From Leishmania martiniquensis (Eukaryota; Euglenozoa; Kinetoplastea; Trypanosomatida; Trypanosomatidae), in the NCBI RefSeq assembly GCF_017916325.1, contig NC_090166.1:1178228-1242227 (forward strand): DNA of 64,000 nt, given 5' to 3'. The notes below the pieces were generated by a model. It worked only from the letters and a program-made list of their open reading frames with translations, was not told the DNA's origin and made no database searches. Within the stretch, counting starts at the first letter, position 1, and every line of letters begins with the position of its first letter. The position numbers and the translations under genes were made by a program. Positions 52,870 through 62,851 of this stretch are shown here, one piece after another.

Positions 52870-55800
52870 TCACAAGTTTCCAAGGATGTGCATAAAGGAG
52901 GCGTTGTTGCCGTGCTCTTCCTTGAAGCACTCGCACAGCTGCGAGTGCTCCCGCAGCGCCTGCGTCAAGACCTTGTCAGGCAGGTTCACGAGGAAGTTGC
53001 TGCACTCGCGGTAGTAGCGCTCGGTGAAGAGGATGACGCCCTTCCACAGCTGCGGGTCCGTGTCCCACACGGAGGCTCGTTCTAGCGGCGTTAGGATTGT
53101 CTGCACGACGAAGTGGAGGAACTCTACGTAGCGGCTGCGCAGGAACAGTGTGGCTGCTTGCAGGACTGTCGCCATGAGCTGTGATGGGATTGGAGGCGGA
53201 TGCATGAGCTGCCGCAGCGCCTTCTCCACCTCTGGCGGACCGTACAGCCTCTCCAGAGTCGTACTGTCGAAGGTGCGCGTCAGCTCAAAGCAGAGGTTGA
53301 CCACTTCCTTCGTTGTGCCCACGCTGATCGGCGGCAGCTCCTGCTTCTTCTCCTTCCCGGCCACCGCACCAGCGAGGGTCTGCTCGCCATCGTGCATGCC
53401 GTCGAGAATGCCTCCAGTCGTGTTGCCTAGTGCCTCTCCATGGGGCGAGTGGGCGAGCATGGCGGAGGCAAGTCGGGACTGGCTCTCCTGTGGGGCACGA
53501 TGCAAGTAAACAAAGAAGTCCACTCGTGACAGTCCGCGCGGCACACCGTCGTGGAAGGGGACAGGACACTTGACGAGTACCTCTCGCAGCACCCGTATCT
53601 GGAACGCTCGCAGCTCCGTCGCCTCCAGCACATACGTCCGCTGCGTCGCGGAGAGCCGCTGGAACGCGTCGTGGTAGTGGCGCTGGAACTGGAACTGCAC
53701 CTGCAGAAATAGCAGGAAGGCGTTCAGGTACGTCTGCCTCAGCTCTGCCGCAGAAAGAAAACTAAGGAAAGGGGCCACGTATCGAATGTCCAGCAGAAAA
53801 ACGGACTGGGTCGAGTGGCCGAGTGGAATGCCGCTGAGCTGATACATTGCCTTCGCGTGGCCCACGACAGTGTTACTGATGTTGCGCAGCACTTCCAGAG
53901 TGACGGTCGACGATGAATGGTTCGCAGCATCGATGCTGTCAGAGGTCGCCGCCGTGGTGCTACCCGCCGCGTTAGCCTCCTGCGCCATCGCGCCGAGCTG
54001 CTCCCGGACCGCCCACAACATTGACTGGACGAGAGGTCGCGCCTCGCGGCAGCGCTTGCGCAGCAGTGGCATCACAGACGCCACGAAATTGGAGGGATCC
54101 GTCTTGACCAGGTGCTGCGTCATGCGACGCACGTCGGCGTTCTCTGGAAGCAGCTGCATCATGAGGATGTTGCCGCGCTCGACGCACTGCTGAAAGACTT
54201 CGAGTAGGGCAGGGAAAAGCTCGCGAGGCTGTCGGGCGCACAGCATTAGAAAAAGACCGAGCCGCCGGTTCAGCACGCCTGACATCCGCGCACGGTCCTT
54301 TGCTGTGGTCTCGTCTGTCTCACCGGCGGCCGGCGCTGAGTCGTCCGCATTCGCTGCATCGCCGCTGTCGTGGGGGCGCTTCAGCTTCGACGAGGACGCG
54401 CATTGATAAGCCGGAATGGCGAAAAGCTGCTTCTTTGCGTACCGGAGCAGATGTCCCTCCGCTGTTCCGTCCATCACCGGCGTACCGTGAGGCGTGGTGG
54501 TCGCCAGGAGCTGATCAATCTCCTTGATGGCAAAGCGGCGCGCGTAGTCATGCGTGCTGAGACAGAGCTGCAGTAAGATGTTTACGGCGCAGGTGCGGTA
54601 CACCGGCCGCCGCACCGCCAGATTACGCAAGAGCCACATTCCAATCACACAACTCGCCTTGTCGGTGGAGAGGCAGAAGTGCTTGTAGAGGTGATACCAC
54701 ACATACCGAGTGAGCACGGGAGCTTGCAGCAGGACATCTAACAGAATGAAGTTCAGCCGTGCCGTCCGGATAAGCTCCAGCACGCGGCACAGCATGTGGC
54801 TATATGTCGACGGGGCTGCCACGGTGTCGTTCAGAAAGCTGAAGACCGGCTCGCCAGTGGTGAGGCGACCGCCCGCCGCGGCATCCTCCTCCGCGGCGCC
54901 ACCGCCCCCCTCCGGCTCCTCACGGGGCCGCTTCCTAACAACGTTCTGGCTGGCGCGGTGAACGTCGTCGTCGTACAGAAAGGCGATCGGACTGTCCACT
55001 TCAATGGAAAAGTCGGCTTTCGTCTGAATCAGCTCGCCGCCAGCGTTAAGGCCGGCTTCTTCCAGGCCGCTGCCGTAGTCCTCGCCGTGCGCCGCCGTCG
55101 CGCCTCCTCCCCCAAGGAGCAGCCCACTGCTCCACGTGGCGCTCCGCTCGTGCATCGGCGCCTGTGTCGCGTAGTACATGAACAGCACCTGCAACGTGAG
55201 CTGGTAGTAGGAGCTGGCGAGAAACAGCGAGGCCACATCGGTGCTCGGGTTGGCAGTGATGCTACCGCTCGCGGCGACCTCCTTCTGCGCCTGGGCCCGC
55301 GTGAGCTCCTTGCGTAGGTGCAGGAGAAGCTCGTCCATGGCGCTGTCGGCCAGCGACGGAGGCAGCTGGACGAGGCAGCGCGATATGAGCGCCTGCGTCA
55401 GCCGGATGCGCGCCTCTGCCTCGCCACGCACATGCTGGTACGATCCGAGAACAGAGCTGAAGGCGGCACGCTCCAGCCGAGAGCGGGCGGAGACTTTGCG
55501 AAGGATCTGCATGCCACGCGTGTGCAAGGCCGCGCTGTCTTTCACATGCTCGATCAGCTTTCCGGCAGCGATCGCCTCCACACCCTGCCGTTCCATCTGC
55601 CGGAGCTTCTCCACCTCCTCCCTCTGCGCCTCGTAGGCAGCGGCCAGCTGCATCTTCTCCAGGCCCCGGCGATGGAGCTCCTGGATCGCGTCTTCGCTCA
55701 GGAAGTCCATGTGCGAGACCGTCAGCATCACCATGTCCACCAACGCGGATGCTGTAACAGGGCCAAGGGACGTTTTCAAGTACGCCTCGCGGCGACCAAG

Positions 55801-57357
55801 GAGGGTGTCGCCCTCTTCGTCGTTGAAAAAATCGTAGTCGTTCTCGCCACCGCCGGCGCCCCCTCCACTTGTCGTGAGGTGATGAGGTGGGGCAAGAACA
55901 CGACGGCACTCGCGAAGGCGGCCCGCGTCACCGCTCTCGTCCCCCCATGCCAAGGGACTTGAGCTGCTGTCCTCCACATTTACTCCTTCCACCTGGGGGT
56001 TGCCGACCTGCTGCATCGAAACGGCGCAGCTTACCGGATTGGCGACAAATACAGCACCGCCAAACGCCGAGACGGCTGCCTGTAGGCCACTAAAAGCAAC
56101 CTCGCTCACCAGGGACACCTCAGCCATCGTGCCATTTTGGTTAGCGGTGCATGCGACGCGACGAAGCTGCAGCCCGACGCTCAGGACGCGCTGCAGGCTA
56201 CGCTGGACGTGGTATACGCGGAACACGTCCCTCTTGGCGCCCCTTGAGCCGCCGCGACCGTCCCCGCCGCCCTCACGGCCTGCCCCTTCCCTTTCCATGA
56301 ACTCCATCTGCCGGTGCTGTTGCAAGGAAATGTACTGCTGGGCGAACTTTAGTAGCGCCTCCACCGTGAAGGCAGCGGCTCGCGAGCACAGCGACTCGAG
56401 CCATCCGCCAACCGACTGTCGCGTGGAGGAGGACGATTGGGAGGCAATGTGCGAGATGGCCCAGAGCACATCTTCCACCTCCTGTAAGAGAGCGCTGAGA
56501 AGAGTCGGTGACGTCTTCTTGCCAGACCGACCGCCACCGGCGATACTTGAGGCTCGGCCGTGCGTCCCCGTGAGCGGCTCCTGCAGTGCTGTGCTCAACG
56601 GCTGCAGCATGCCTTCCACAGCAGCCTCCAGCTCTTCCACAATGCGCTCGCCGGTTGACGCCGAGTCGCCACCAGCCAACGCCCCTAGCAGAGCCCAGAC
56701 GCTGCTCTGCAGGCTCCTTCGCGCGTACTCGTACGATGTGACGCGGCGCAGGCTGTCCATAGACGTCGTGAAGCGCTTCACCACGATCTCACGCAGGGAG
56801 TGCAGCTCCGACTCCAACGAGGCCCGCGTTGTCTCCGCCGCCGCGTCCTCACCTGCGCCAAATTTCGCAGCGGGCACAGCGACGCTGCCGGCGGAGGGGA
56901 ACACAATCGATGTCGCGTACGGGAAAAGAGCGATGGCCGCGCGGCTCCAGTACGCCAAGACCGCTGCATTTGCCGTCGTTGCCGTCTCGCTCAGGAACAT
57001 GGACAGCAGCAGATAGTCATCCGGTGTGAAGGCCCACTGTGGGTCGGTAGGGGGGGCTGTGGCTACGGACCTCTCGACTTGGTTGCGCCAAAACGTGCAA
57101 GTCACAGGTGCCGTAGACGCATCGGCGGAGCAGGTGTAGCGAGCGTGCACCGACTCCAGCACCTCTGCGAGGCTGCGCATTACACACTGCTTCTGCAGCA
57201 CTTCTCGGTTCGTGCCGCTGTGACTATTGTACGCATCCAGAAGCAGCTCTATGTTTTGCCGCGCCTCGCCCACGTTGTGGAGATTTCGGAGGAACGTCTT
57301 CAGATCGAGCGCGTCCACTGCATCCGCTGACTCGATAACGGTCGCGAGTGTGTCCAT
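52870..57357 (-). CDS. symplekin-like mRNA 3'-end processing scaffold
   Basis: A 1495-residue, mostly helical protein. The last 130 residues (PPIPSQLMATVLQAATLF, SVWDTDPQLWKGVILF, LVNLPDKVLTQAL, LCECF) match the symplekin C-terminal domain in order and spacing; the helical repeats before it (RQPRELFPALLEVFQQC, LVKTDPSNFVASVMPLLRKRC) fit the HEAT-like region of symplekin/Pta1. Two basic clusters (KRPREEP, KLKRPHDSG) could serve nuclear import. A coiled coil (YEAQREEVEKLRQMERQ) and acidic/Gly-rich linkers lie between. Symplekin holds CPSF together in the nucleus. In trypanosomatids polyadenylation is coupled to trans-splicing of the next mRNA, so this gene serves the whole unit. The N-terminal half is too diverged for a firm domain call. 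Confidence 0.82.
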   Translation of the reverse strand: MDTLATVIESADAVDALDLKTFLRNLHNVGEARQNIELLLDAYNSHSGTNREVLQKQCVMRSLAEVLESVHARYTCSADASTAPVTCTFWRNQVERSVATAPPTDPQWAFTPDDYLLLSMFLSETATTANAAVLAYWSRAAIALFPYATSIVFPSAGSVAVPAAKFGAGEDAAAETTRASLESELHSLREIVVKRFTTSMDSLRRVTSYEYARRSLQSSVWALLGALAGGDSASTGERIVEELEAAVEGMLQPLSTALQEPLTGTHGRASSIAGGGRSGKKTSPTLLSALLQEVEDVLWAISHIASQSSSSTRQSVGGWLESLCSRAAAFTVEALLKFAQQYISLQQHRQMEFMEREGAGREGGGDGRGGSRGAKRDVFRVYHVQRSLQRVLSVGLQLRRVACTANQNGTMAEVSLVSEVAFSGLQAAVSAFGGAVFVANPVSCAVSMQQVGNPQVEGVNVEDSSSSPLAWGDESGDAGRLRECRRVLAPPHHLTTSGGGAGGGENDYDFFNDEEGDTLLGRREAYLKTSLGPVTASALVDMVMLTVSHMDFLSEDAIQELHRRGLEKMQLAAAYEAQREEVEKLRQMERQGVEAIAAGKLIEHVKDSAALHTRGMQILRKVSARSRLERAAFSSVLGSYQHVRGEAEARIRLTQALISRCLVQLPPSLADSAMDELLLHLRKELTRAQAQKEVAASGSITANPSTDVASLFLASSYYQLTLQVLFMYYATQAPMHERSATWSSGLLLGGGGATAAHGEDYGSGLEEAGLNAGGELIQTKADFSIEVDSPIAFLYDDDVHRASQNVVRKRPREEPEGGGGAAEEDAAAGGRLTTGEPVFSFLNDTVAAPSTYSHMLCRVLELIRTARLNFILLDVLLQAPVLTRYVWYHLYKHFCLSTDKASCVIGMWLLRNLAVRRPVYRTCAVNILLQLCLSTHDYARRFAIKEIDQLLATTTPHGTPVMDGTAEGHLLRYAKKQLFAIPAYQCASSSKLKRPHDSGDAANADDSAPAAGETDETTAKDRARMSGVLNRRLGLFLMLCARQPRELFPALLEVFQQCVERGNILMMQLLPENADVRRMTQHLVKTDPSNFVASVMPLLRKRCREARPLVQSMLWAVREQLGAMAQEANAAGSTTAATSDSIDAANHSSSTVTLEVLRNISNTVVGHAKAMYQLSGIPLGHSTQSVFLLDIRYVAPFLSFLSAAELRQTYLNAFLLFLQVQFQFQRHYHDAFQRLSATQRTYVLEATELRAFQIRVLREVLVKCPVPFHDGVPRGLSRVDFFVYLHRAPQESQSRLASAMLAHSPHGEALGNTTGGILDGMHDGEQTLAGAVAGKEKKQELPPISVGTTKEVVNLCFELTRTFDSTTLERLYGPPEVEKALRQLMHPPPIPSQLMATVLQAATLFLRSRYVEFLHFVVQTILTPLERASVWDTDPQLWKGVILFTERYYRECSNFLVNLPDKVLTQALREHSQLCECFKEEHGNNASFMHILGNL

Positions 57358-57436
57358 CGCTGCCGCTGTGAATATTATCGACAGCTTTCTGTGCGGCCTG
57401 GCAGATTGTCACTTTTGTGTGCGTGTGTGTACGTCT

Positions 57437-57501
57437 CTTGTAAATCGCAGGCGAGCGCCGCAAGGAAAGAGGGAGAGGAGAGAGAGAACAGGGCAGGCAG
57501 C
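57437..57501 (-). promoter_or_regulatory. predicted spliced-leader acceptor of the symplekin-like mRNA
   Basis: On the transcribed strand a long pyrimidine tract (complement of 57461-57500, TCTCTCTCTCCTCTCCCTCT) is followed by the first AG at 57437-57438, 80 nt upstream of the start codon. This is the usual layout of a trypanosomatid trans-splice site. It is prediction only. Confidence 0.45.
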
Positions 57502-58297
57502 GAGAAGGCCGTAGGCTATGGCAGGAGCACGCACTGAGAGAGAGCACCCGAGGCGTTTCGTTTCCTTGCTCAGCACATCCCATGGACAGACGGCCACGCA
57601 TGCCACAAACGTTGACCTCCTCCCCATGTCGACAGCCCGTGAACAGCCGCAGAGCGTCAGCGAGCGGTGTACAGCCTCCAACGCCGCTCCCCCAAAACCA
57701 AAGATGTGAGCGCGCGACATGCCCTGTGACATACACAGGGCTCGACGTCCTTTGCACACTGCTGGCGGCACGTGCACCCACGCAGTCCTTCTCTCGCTCC
57801 TTTGGCCTCCGCGCTGGGGAGGGAAAGAGAGGTTTGATGGCCAGAAGCACAATCACGATGACCGACTGCGGTCGGCAGTGTCACGCAGCGAGTAGTGCTC
57901 CACACGAGTAAGTGGACGTAGCCGCGTCGGCCGGAGAGCAAAGAAGGGCGTGAGCCATCACACCGACAGCGAATAGCGAAAAAAAAAAGGGACGCAAGCG
58001 ATCGAGGAGAGCAACCAAGCACAGAGGGGAGGCCAAAGACATCGAGAAGGGGGAGAGAGGAAAAGTGTGGGGGGGAAGGGGGGAAGAGGTGACCACAGCA
58101 CAAACGAAGAGGTGCCACGATGCCAGTGTGTTGCCCATACCTCTTCCCAAGATGAGTCCTCCTCCACCGCGTAAAATGTGTGTGTGTCTGTGTGTCTCGA
58201 GGTTGGTGATGGTGGGGAGGAGGGGGAGACTCAAGGGCAAATAGGGGAGGGAGAAGGGAATTCTTTCGTTCTTTGCCGATCTTCACCGGCGGCAGTG

Positions 58298-58313
58298 ACA
58301 CACACACACACAC
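58298..58313. repeat. (CA)n microsatellite
   Basis: Eight CA units. Similar (CA)n or (GT)n runs lie at 7969-7984, 13271-13287, 19370-19390, 19562-19577 and 60862-60881, all in spacers. Confidence 0.9.
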
Positions 58314-59145
58314 AGACACTCAAACGTCAAACAAAAGCGGGGGCGAGAAGGGGAAGCGAAAAAAGAAACGGAGGTGGTGTGGTGGTGGCAGTCCGGGGGG
58401 GGGAAGAATGCGGGGAGGTCAGGGCGTCGCTCACACACACACACTCACTCGCTGAACAGAAGCAGGAGGGCAGCCGTGCGGGACACTCACTCACACACAA
58501 AAAGGGGTAAGGGGTGCGAGGCAGAGCAAACAGCAACGGCAACAACACAACGGCACATTCTTGCTTGAGACTTCCCGCCTTCATTCCGCGCATGCGCATA
58601 TGCTTCGCAGACAGATAACGCGCAGCAGGGCGCCGCTGCCGCCACTTCCGGCGGTACGGCAGGGGGCTTGCGAGCACGCGAGTCACTCTGGTCCGCTTCT
58701 CCTAGTGCTGACGTAATCAGTCCTCCCCCCTTGTTCTCTCGGTCATCTCTTTTCCCCACCCACTTGGAAAGGTGCACTGCGTCTAAGCGCGCGGCCCACA
58801 AGGCAGCATCGCTTTCTGCGCCCCTTCGACCAGTCGTCGGATCCTCTCCTCACAGCACAGCCGAGGGTACAGAGAGAGGGGGAGGGGAGGGGGAAGCCGC
58901 GGGGCGGAGAGGGGGTGAGGTGATCGGCGGCAGCGGTGGAAAAGAAAGGTGGGCGCGAAGAGCTGTCACATGATGGGGGCTCGACTGTCGCTGCCATGTC
59001 CACACGGTCACACCGCGGACCGTTACACTGTCATCGCAGTCACGACAAGAGCAATGCCGCATACTCCTTCTGGCAGACTCGCCAGCGCAAGTCGCACGCA
59101 GCCCTGAAGAGACACAAGCACGAACCGTAGAGGTATCCCTCATAC

Positions 59146-60729
59146 CTAGCTTAGCACTGCCTGCTGGAGGACGACGTCGAAGTCCACCTCGTCGCCGACG
59201 TTGTCCTCGGGAAAGTCAAAGAGAGCCTGCGTGACGTCGAACCACCGCTCGCTCATCTGAAGCCACCCGTCTCCGTGATACGGCACACGCGTCATCTGCG
59301 GTAGCCGCATCCGATACTCGAGCTCCATTTCCGGCAGCGGCGTACGCGGCGGCGGCGGCAGGCGATGTGTGATGTCCCACTTGCTCGCGTAGTGGTACCA
59401 TAGCTCGGCGCGGTTGCGGCGCTCGTCTTTGGGCACGCGCGGCGGCGGCGGCGGCGGAAAAAAGTTTGCGTGGAAGTGCAGCAGGTCGCTGAGGTATTTG
59501 CTCTCACTCTTGTGGCGCGCCGCGGCGCCGTTTCCTTGTGGGCCGTAAGGGGCGCGTGTAGACGCTCGCAAGGGTGCCACGGGGCCGTTTGGGGCGGCGG
59601 ACACCACGAAGCTACCACTGTAGTTGGACGGCAGCGCGGGCACCTGGTCTTGCTGAGGGCCGCCGACGCTGTCCTGGCCACGGACAGCGAACCCGTCGTC
59701 TTGCGTCCATGACCTCGCCGGCCCACAGGGGCCCTGCGACGACTGCCCATACCCACCGCGCTGTGGGCGAGCACCCTGAACAGCACCATGGCCACTGAGC
59801 GTCTCTTCTTCGGTAGGCGGCTCGTTCAGGTTTGGGTAGTTGCGCTTTGCGTTCTGGGTGGTACCCAGCGCAGTGGAGTGTGCTGGTGCGCGTGGCTGAC
59901 CTTTGTGGAGGTAGTCGACAAGCGAGTGCAGTGAGAGGGGCAAACCTGCGGAGATGATGATGCGCTGCGCCACCTCACCGTCCTGTAAGCGCGGTACGTA
60001 CGACAAACCGCCGGAGCTGGACGCCAGCGCGTCACTTGCAGGGCTGGTCGCGTGGACAACATCACGAAGCATGGGAGCGGGTTCGGCGAACGCAGCACTC
60101 GTCGCAACTGGGCCCTCTTGCACCGTGAAGTAGTGTGGGTTCTGAGGAGGCTGCGGCTGTTGGGGGTGCTGGAGGAGCTGCGTGAGATCCTTTGCCAGCG
60201 GCGCTTCGCGAACGGTGCCGAAACGGCTTTCGTACGCATCGCCCGCACCAACAGAGTAGCGCGGCTGCGGTGACGGTCGCTGCAGCTGGGCCGAATGGGC
60301 GTCGTGTGCATCCACGTGCAACATTCCTCGAGGCGAGAGGGCCTGCAGCGCTGCCGCGGCCACCTCAGCTGCGTCTGGGGTATCCGTGTCGTCTTTCTTT
60401 TCGGCCTGTCCGAAGCTCGTCTGATTGGCGGCGTCGGCTCCCATGAGTGGCGACCCCGTCGCCGAGGCCCACACATCACTGTGTCCGTAGCCTTTGAGAG
60501 GGGTCTGCACAGAATGACGACTCGGCGCCTCCTCCTCCCACACAGCACTGCTGCCCGGGGCCGCCCAATCGGCGCTGCTCTCGCCCCACGCCTCGGAAAG
60601 CGAGACGATCATGGTGGGGGTTCGCACCTCGCCCGGCAGCAGGCTGCTTTCTCGCTTCATGCCGCCGCCGTCGCTGCAGCTCGTCGCTGCGAGAAGCGCC
60701 TTCTCACCGCCATCACCACCCTTGCTCAT
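59146..60729 (-). CDS. Pro/Gln/Ala-rich hypothetical protein with a conserved-looking C-terminus
   Basis: A 527-residue protein started at MSKGGDGGEKALLAA; the 127 codons before it in the same frame are leader-like. Most of the protein is disordered, with Gln/Pro runs (QHPQQPQPPQNP), Ser/Ala linkers and an RGG-like stretch (GARPQRGGYGQ). The last 120 residues look ordered: FHANFFPPPPPPRVPKDE, NRAELWYHYASKWDITHRL, PPPPRTPLPEMELEYRMRL, and WLQMSERWFDVTQALFDFPED. The proline runs could bind SH3, WW or EVH1-type modules. I recognise no domain. A role in RNA metabolism near symplekin is conceivable but unsupported, as neighbours in these units are rarely related. Confidence 0.72.
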   Translation of the reverse strand: MSKGGDGGEKALLAATSCSDGGGMKRESSLLPGEVRTPTMIVSLSEAWGESSADWAAPGSSAVWEEEAPSRHSVQTPLKGYGHSDVWASATGSPLMGADAANQTSFGQAEKKDDTDTPDAAEVAAAALQALSPRGMLHVDAHDAHSAQLQRPSPQPRYSVGAGDAYESRFGTVREAPLAKDLTQLLQHPQQPQPPQNPHYFTVQEGPVATSAAFAEPAPMLRDVVHATSPASDALASSSGGLSYVPRLQDGEVAQRIIISAGLPLSLHSLVDYLHKGQPRAPAHSTALGTTQNAKRNYPNLNEPPTEEETLSGHGAVQGARPQRGGYGQSSQGPCGPARSWTQDDGFAVRGQDSVGGPQQDQVPALPSNYSGSFVVSAAPNGPVAPLRASTRAPYGPQGNGAAARHKSESKYLSDLLHFHANFFPPPPPPRVPKDERRNRAELWYHYASKWDITHRLPPPPRTPLPEMELEYRMRLPQMTRVPYHGDGWLQMSERWFDVTQALFDFPEDNVGDEVDFDVVLQQAVLS

Positions 60730-61462
60730 GGCGGCGGCACCTGCTTGTGCACCAGGAATGGGGCGACTTTGTATTTGCACTCTGAGAGGGAACGCGACAA
60801 CTGTACGTGGATGAAAAAAGGGGGGGAAGGGGGAGAGAGGGATGGGCGAGGGGAGGCGGCACACACGCACACACACACACTCTTTGCTCTTGCCAACATG
60901 CGACAGCAGACAGAGAAGGTAACGCGAACGCATACCCACTCGTAATGCATCGACATCGGAGAGGAGCGTCGAGGACCAAGTGAGCGGTCGAAAATCCCAC
61001 GGCGAGCAGAATACTTCGGACCATAGAGAGAAAGAGAGAGGGGGGGCCATAAAAGGCCTCGAGAGAGCAGAGCACCGTCGTCGGTTTCGCGCTGAAGAGA
61101 GAGAGGGCACGCCAAGTCGAGCAGGCGTCTTCGCTCAGGAAATGAGGCCACATAGCGGTCAGTGATGCCCAGTCAGCGCTTTCCCTCTTTTTTTTAACTC
61201 TTGATTAATACACTCGTCGTGTGCATATATGTGTGCGCGTGTGTGCGTGCGCCCCAATGCGTTAATGGCACTTCACCCAAGAAGAGCGCAGGAAGGCGAA
61301 CACACATGCTCACACCGTCACGATCACAGACGGCCTTTCCCTGGTACGCGGCAGAGATGCTAAATGGCAATCATCACACCACGCACACACACAAACAGGG
61401 GGGGAGTCCTTCGCCGCTTCGCTTACAGGCGCCAGTGAGGCCCTCCGCTCGCGGCGCCACCC
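60730..61462. other. spacer, 0.7 kb
   Basis: Leader of the gene at 59146-60729 and presumed 3' UTR of the WD40 gene, with (CA)n at 60862-60881 and 61382-61395 and a T-run near 61189. Confidence 0.55.
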
Positions 61463-62851
61463 TTACTGGTATACAGAAAGGGGGTACAGCTCCATGCCCG
61501 TTACACGACCCTGGCAATTCGCACTCGCCACGTACTTCAGGCTCAGCGGGGCGGCCGCCGTCACCTCAGCGTTCCACGCAATGACGATGCCGCTGGAGTC
61601 TATGGAGAAGACAGTGCGGCCCTGCACCTTCAGTGCCTTGACGCGGTTGACGTGCCTCAGCGGGTGCTTCTGGCGCGACTCTGCCTCCACGTTCACGGGC
61701 GTCGCCAACAGCGCCGCGGCCTCTTCACGGACGCGCTCCGGATAGGTAACCGCCACGCGTGTCAGAGTCGCCGCCATGTTCATCGGCTTCACGGGCGTTC
61801 CTTCAATGTGGCATTCCATGAGCGCGCCCACTTCGGTGCCGATGATGAGCTCCGTCTCAGAGTAGAAGGCGAATCGGTGCATCTCGTCTGATGGTTGCGG
61901 GTTCGCGCAGCGAAAGCTGCAGACGGGCTGCATGACTGCAGTCGCATAGACGACGAACGAGAAGCGGCTGAAGATGACGAGTCGGGTGCCCTGGGGAGAG
62001 AAGACAACACCAACGGGTTCTTCGCGGACGGGCGCTAAGACAAAGGATCTCTTCGACCGCGCTTGGGCGCCGTCCTCAGACTTTTGCGGGGCTTCACCAG
62101 GCGCCGGGAGGGAGGGGCTGTATTTCCACTTTGTCAGCAGCTTCCCCCTCGAAAGATCGAGCACCGCGATGGCGCGATCCTCTCCTACCGTGACAGCAAG
62201 ACTGCCGTGACTGCCGGGGTGTGTAGCAAGCCCGACAACAGCTTTCTCGTGCACCGTGAGCGTAGTGAGGACGGACCAGTCCCTGCAGCGGTAGATTAGC
62301 AGCTGGCCGTCAGAGCAGCCGCACAGGAGGTGCTGAGAGCCATCGGCGAAGACGAGCGCGGTGACTTCAGCTGGGGGAGTGATACTGCCTAGATCAGCCA
62401 GTCGCACAGCAAGTGGCTCGCCGGTTTCCCGCATCTTCTTGCGCGCCGCCGCGGTGAGGCGCTCCTCGGCCTTATTAGTGAAGAGGAAAACGCGCTCGTC
62501 TACGCCGCTGCTGGCGATGTAGCGCTCTGTGACGGCAATACTGTTTACACGGCCGACGTGGCGCTTCACCGAGAACTTAATGTAAAATTTCTCTCTCCGG
62601 TAGATGAGACCTGCCATGACGGCGTGACAAGTACTCACCACGAGAAGGGCATTCTTGCAGGAATCCCGATTAGGGGAAGCCGAGGCGGCAACAGGACACG
62701 TGACAGATGTATCAACGGAAGCCGTGACTGCATGAAATGATGACGGCGCTTGCGAGGACGAGGAAGAGGCGGTGCGTCCCTTCTTCAAAGCACGGTCTGA
62801 TTGCGCCTCCTGCACAGACTCTGTCCTCTGTCGCTTCGTTAGGGTTTTCAT
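61463..62851 (-). CDS. WD40 protein, MAK11 / PAK1IP1-like (60S ribosome assembly)
   Basis: A 462-residue beta-propeller protein. After a basic, Ser-rich tail with a possible nuclear signal (KTLTKRQR), repeats run through HVGRVNSIAVTERYIASSGVDERVFLF, then VTALVFADGSQHLLCGCSDGQLLIYRCRDW, then HEKAVVGLATHPGSHGSLAVTVGEDRAIAVLDL and later HRFAFYSETELIIG and RVKALKVQGRTVFSIDSSGIVIAW. The order and the SGxDE, SDGQLLIYRCRDW and HPGS...DRAIAVLDL patterns fit yeast Mak11 and human PAK1IP1, which act in the nucleolus in early 60S assembly with Rlp24. Other WD40 families remain possible, but the second and third repeats are quite specific. It is the most upstream gene in this window. Confidence 0.78.
   Translation of the reverse strand: MKTLTKRQRTESVQEAQSDRALKKGRTASSSSSQAPSSFHAVTASVDTSVTCPVAASASPNRDSCKNALLVVSTCHAVMAGLIYRREKFYIKFSVKRHVGRVNSIAVTERYIASSGVDERVFLFTNKAEERLTAAARKKMRETGEPLAVRLADLGSITPPAEVTALVFADGSQHLLCGCSDGQLLIYRCRDWSVLTTLTVHEKAVVGLATHPGSHGSLAVTVGEDRAIAVLDLSRGKLLTKWKYSPSLPAPGEAPQKSEDGAQARSKRSFVLAPVREEPVGVVFSPQGTRLVIFSRFSFVVYATAVMQPVCSFRCANPQPSDEMHRFAFYSETELIIGTEVGALMECHIEGTPVKPMNMAATLTRVAVTYPERVREEAAALLATPVNVEAESRQKHPLRHVNRVKALKVQGRTVFSIDSSGIVIAWNAEVTAAAPLSLKYVASANCQGRVTGMELYPLSVYQ

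Larger units (their letters stand above)
57358..59145. other. spacer, 1.8 kb
   Basis: Leader of the symplekin-like gene and presumed 3' UTR of the gene at 59146. It contains (CA)n at 58298-58313 and purine-rich stretches (+ strand). No gene called. Confidence 0.55.

Noticed and set aside
56000..57016. 338-codon + strand frame opposite the symplekin-like gene
   Set aside because: Shadow of the long minus-strand gene. All supported genes are on the minus strand and the product has no recognisable feature.
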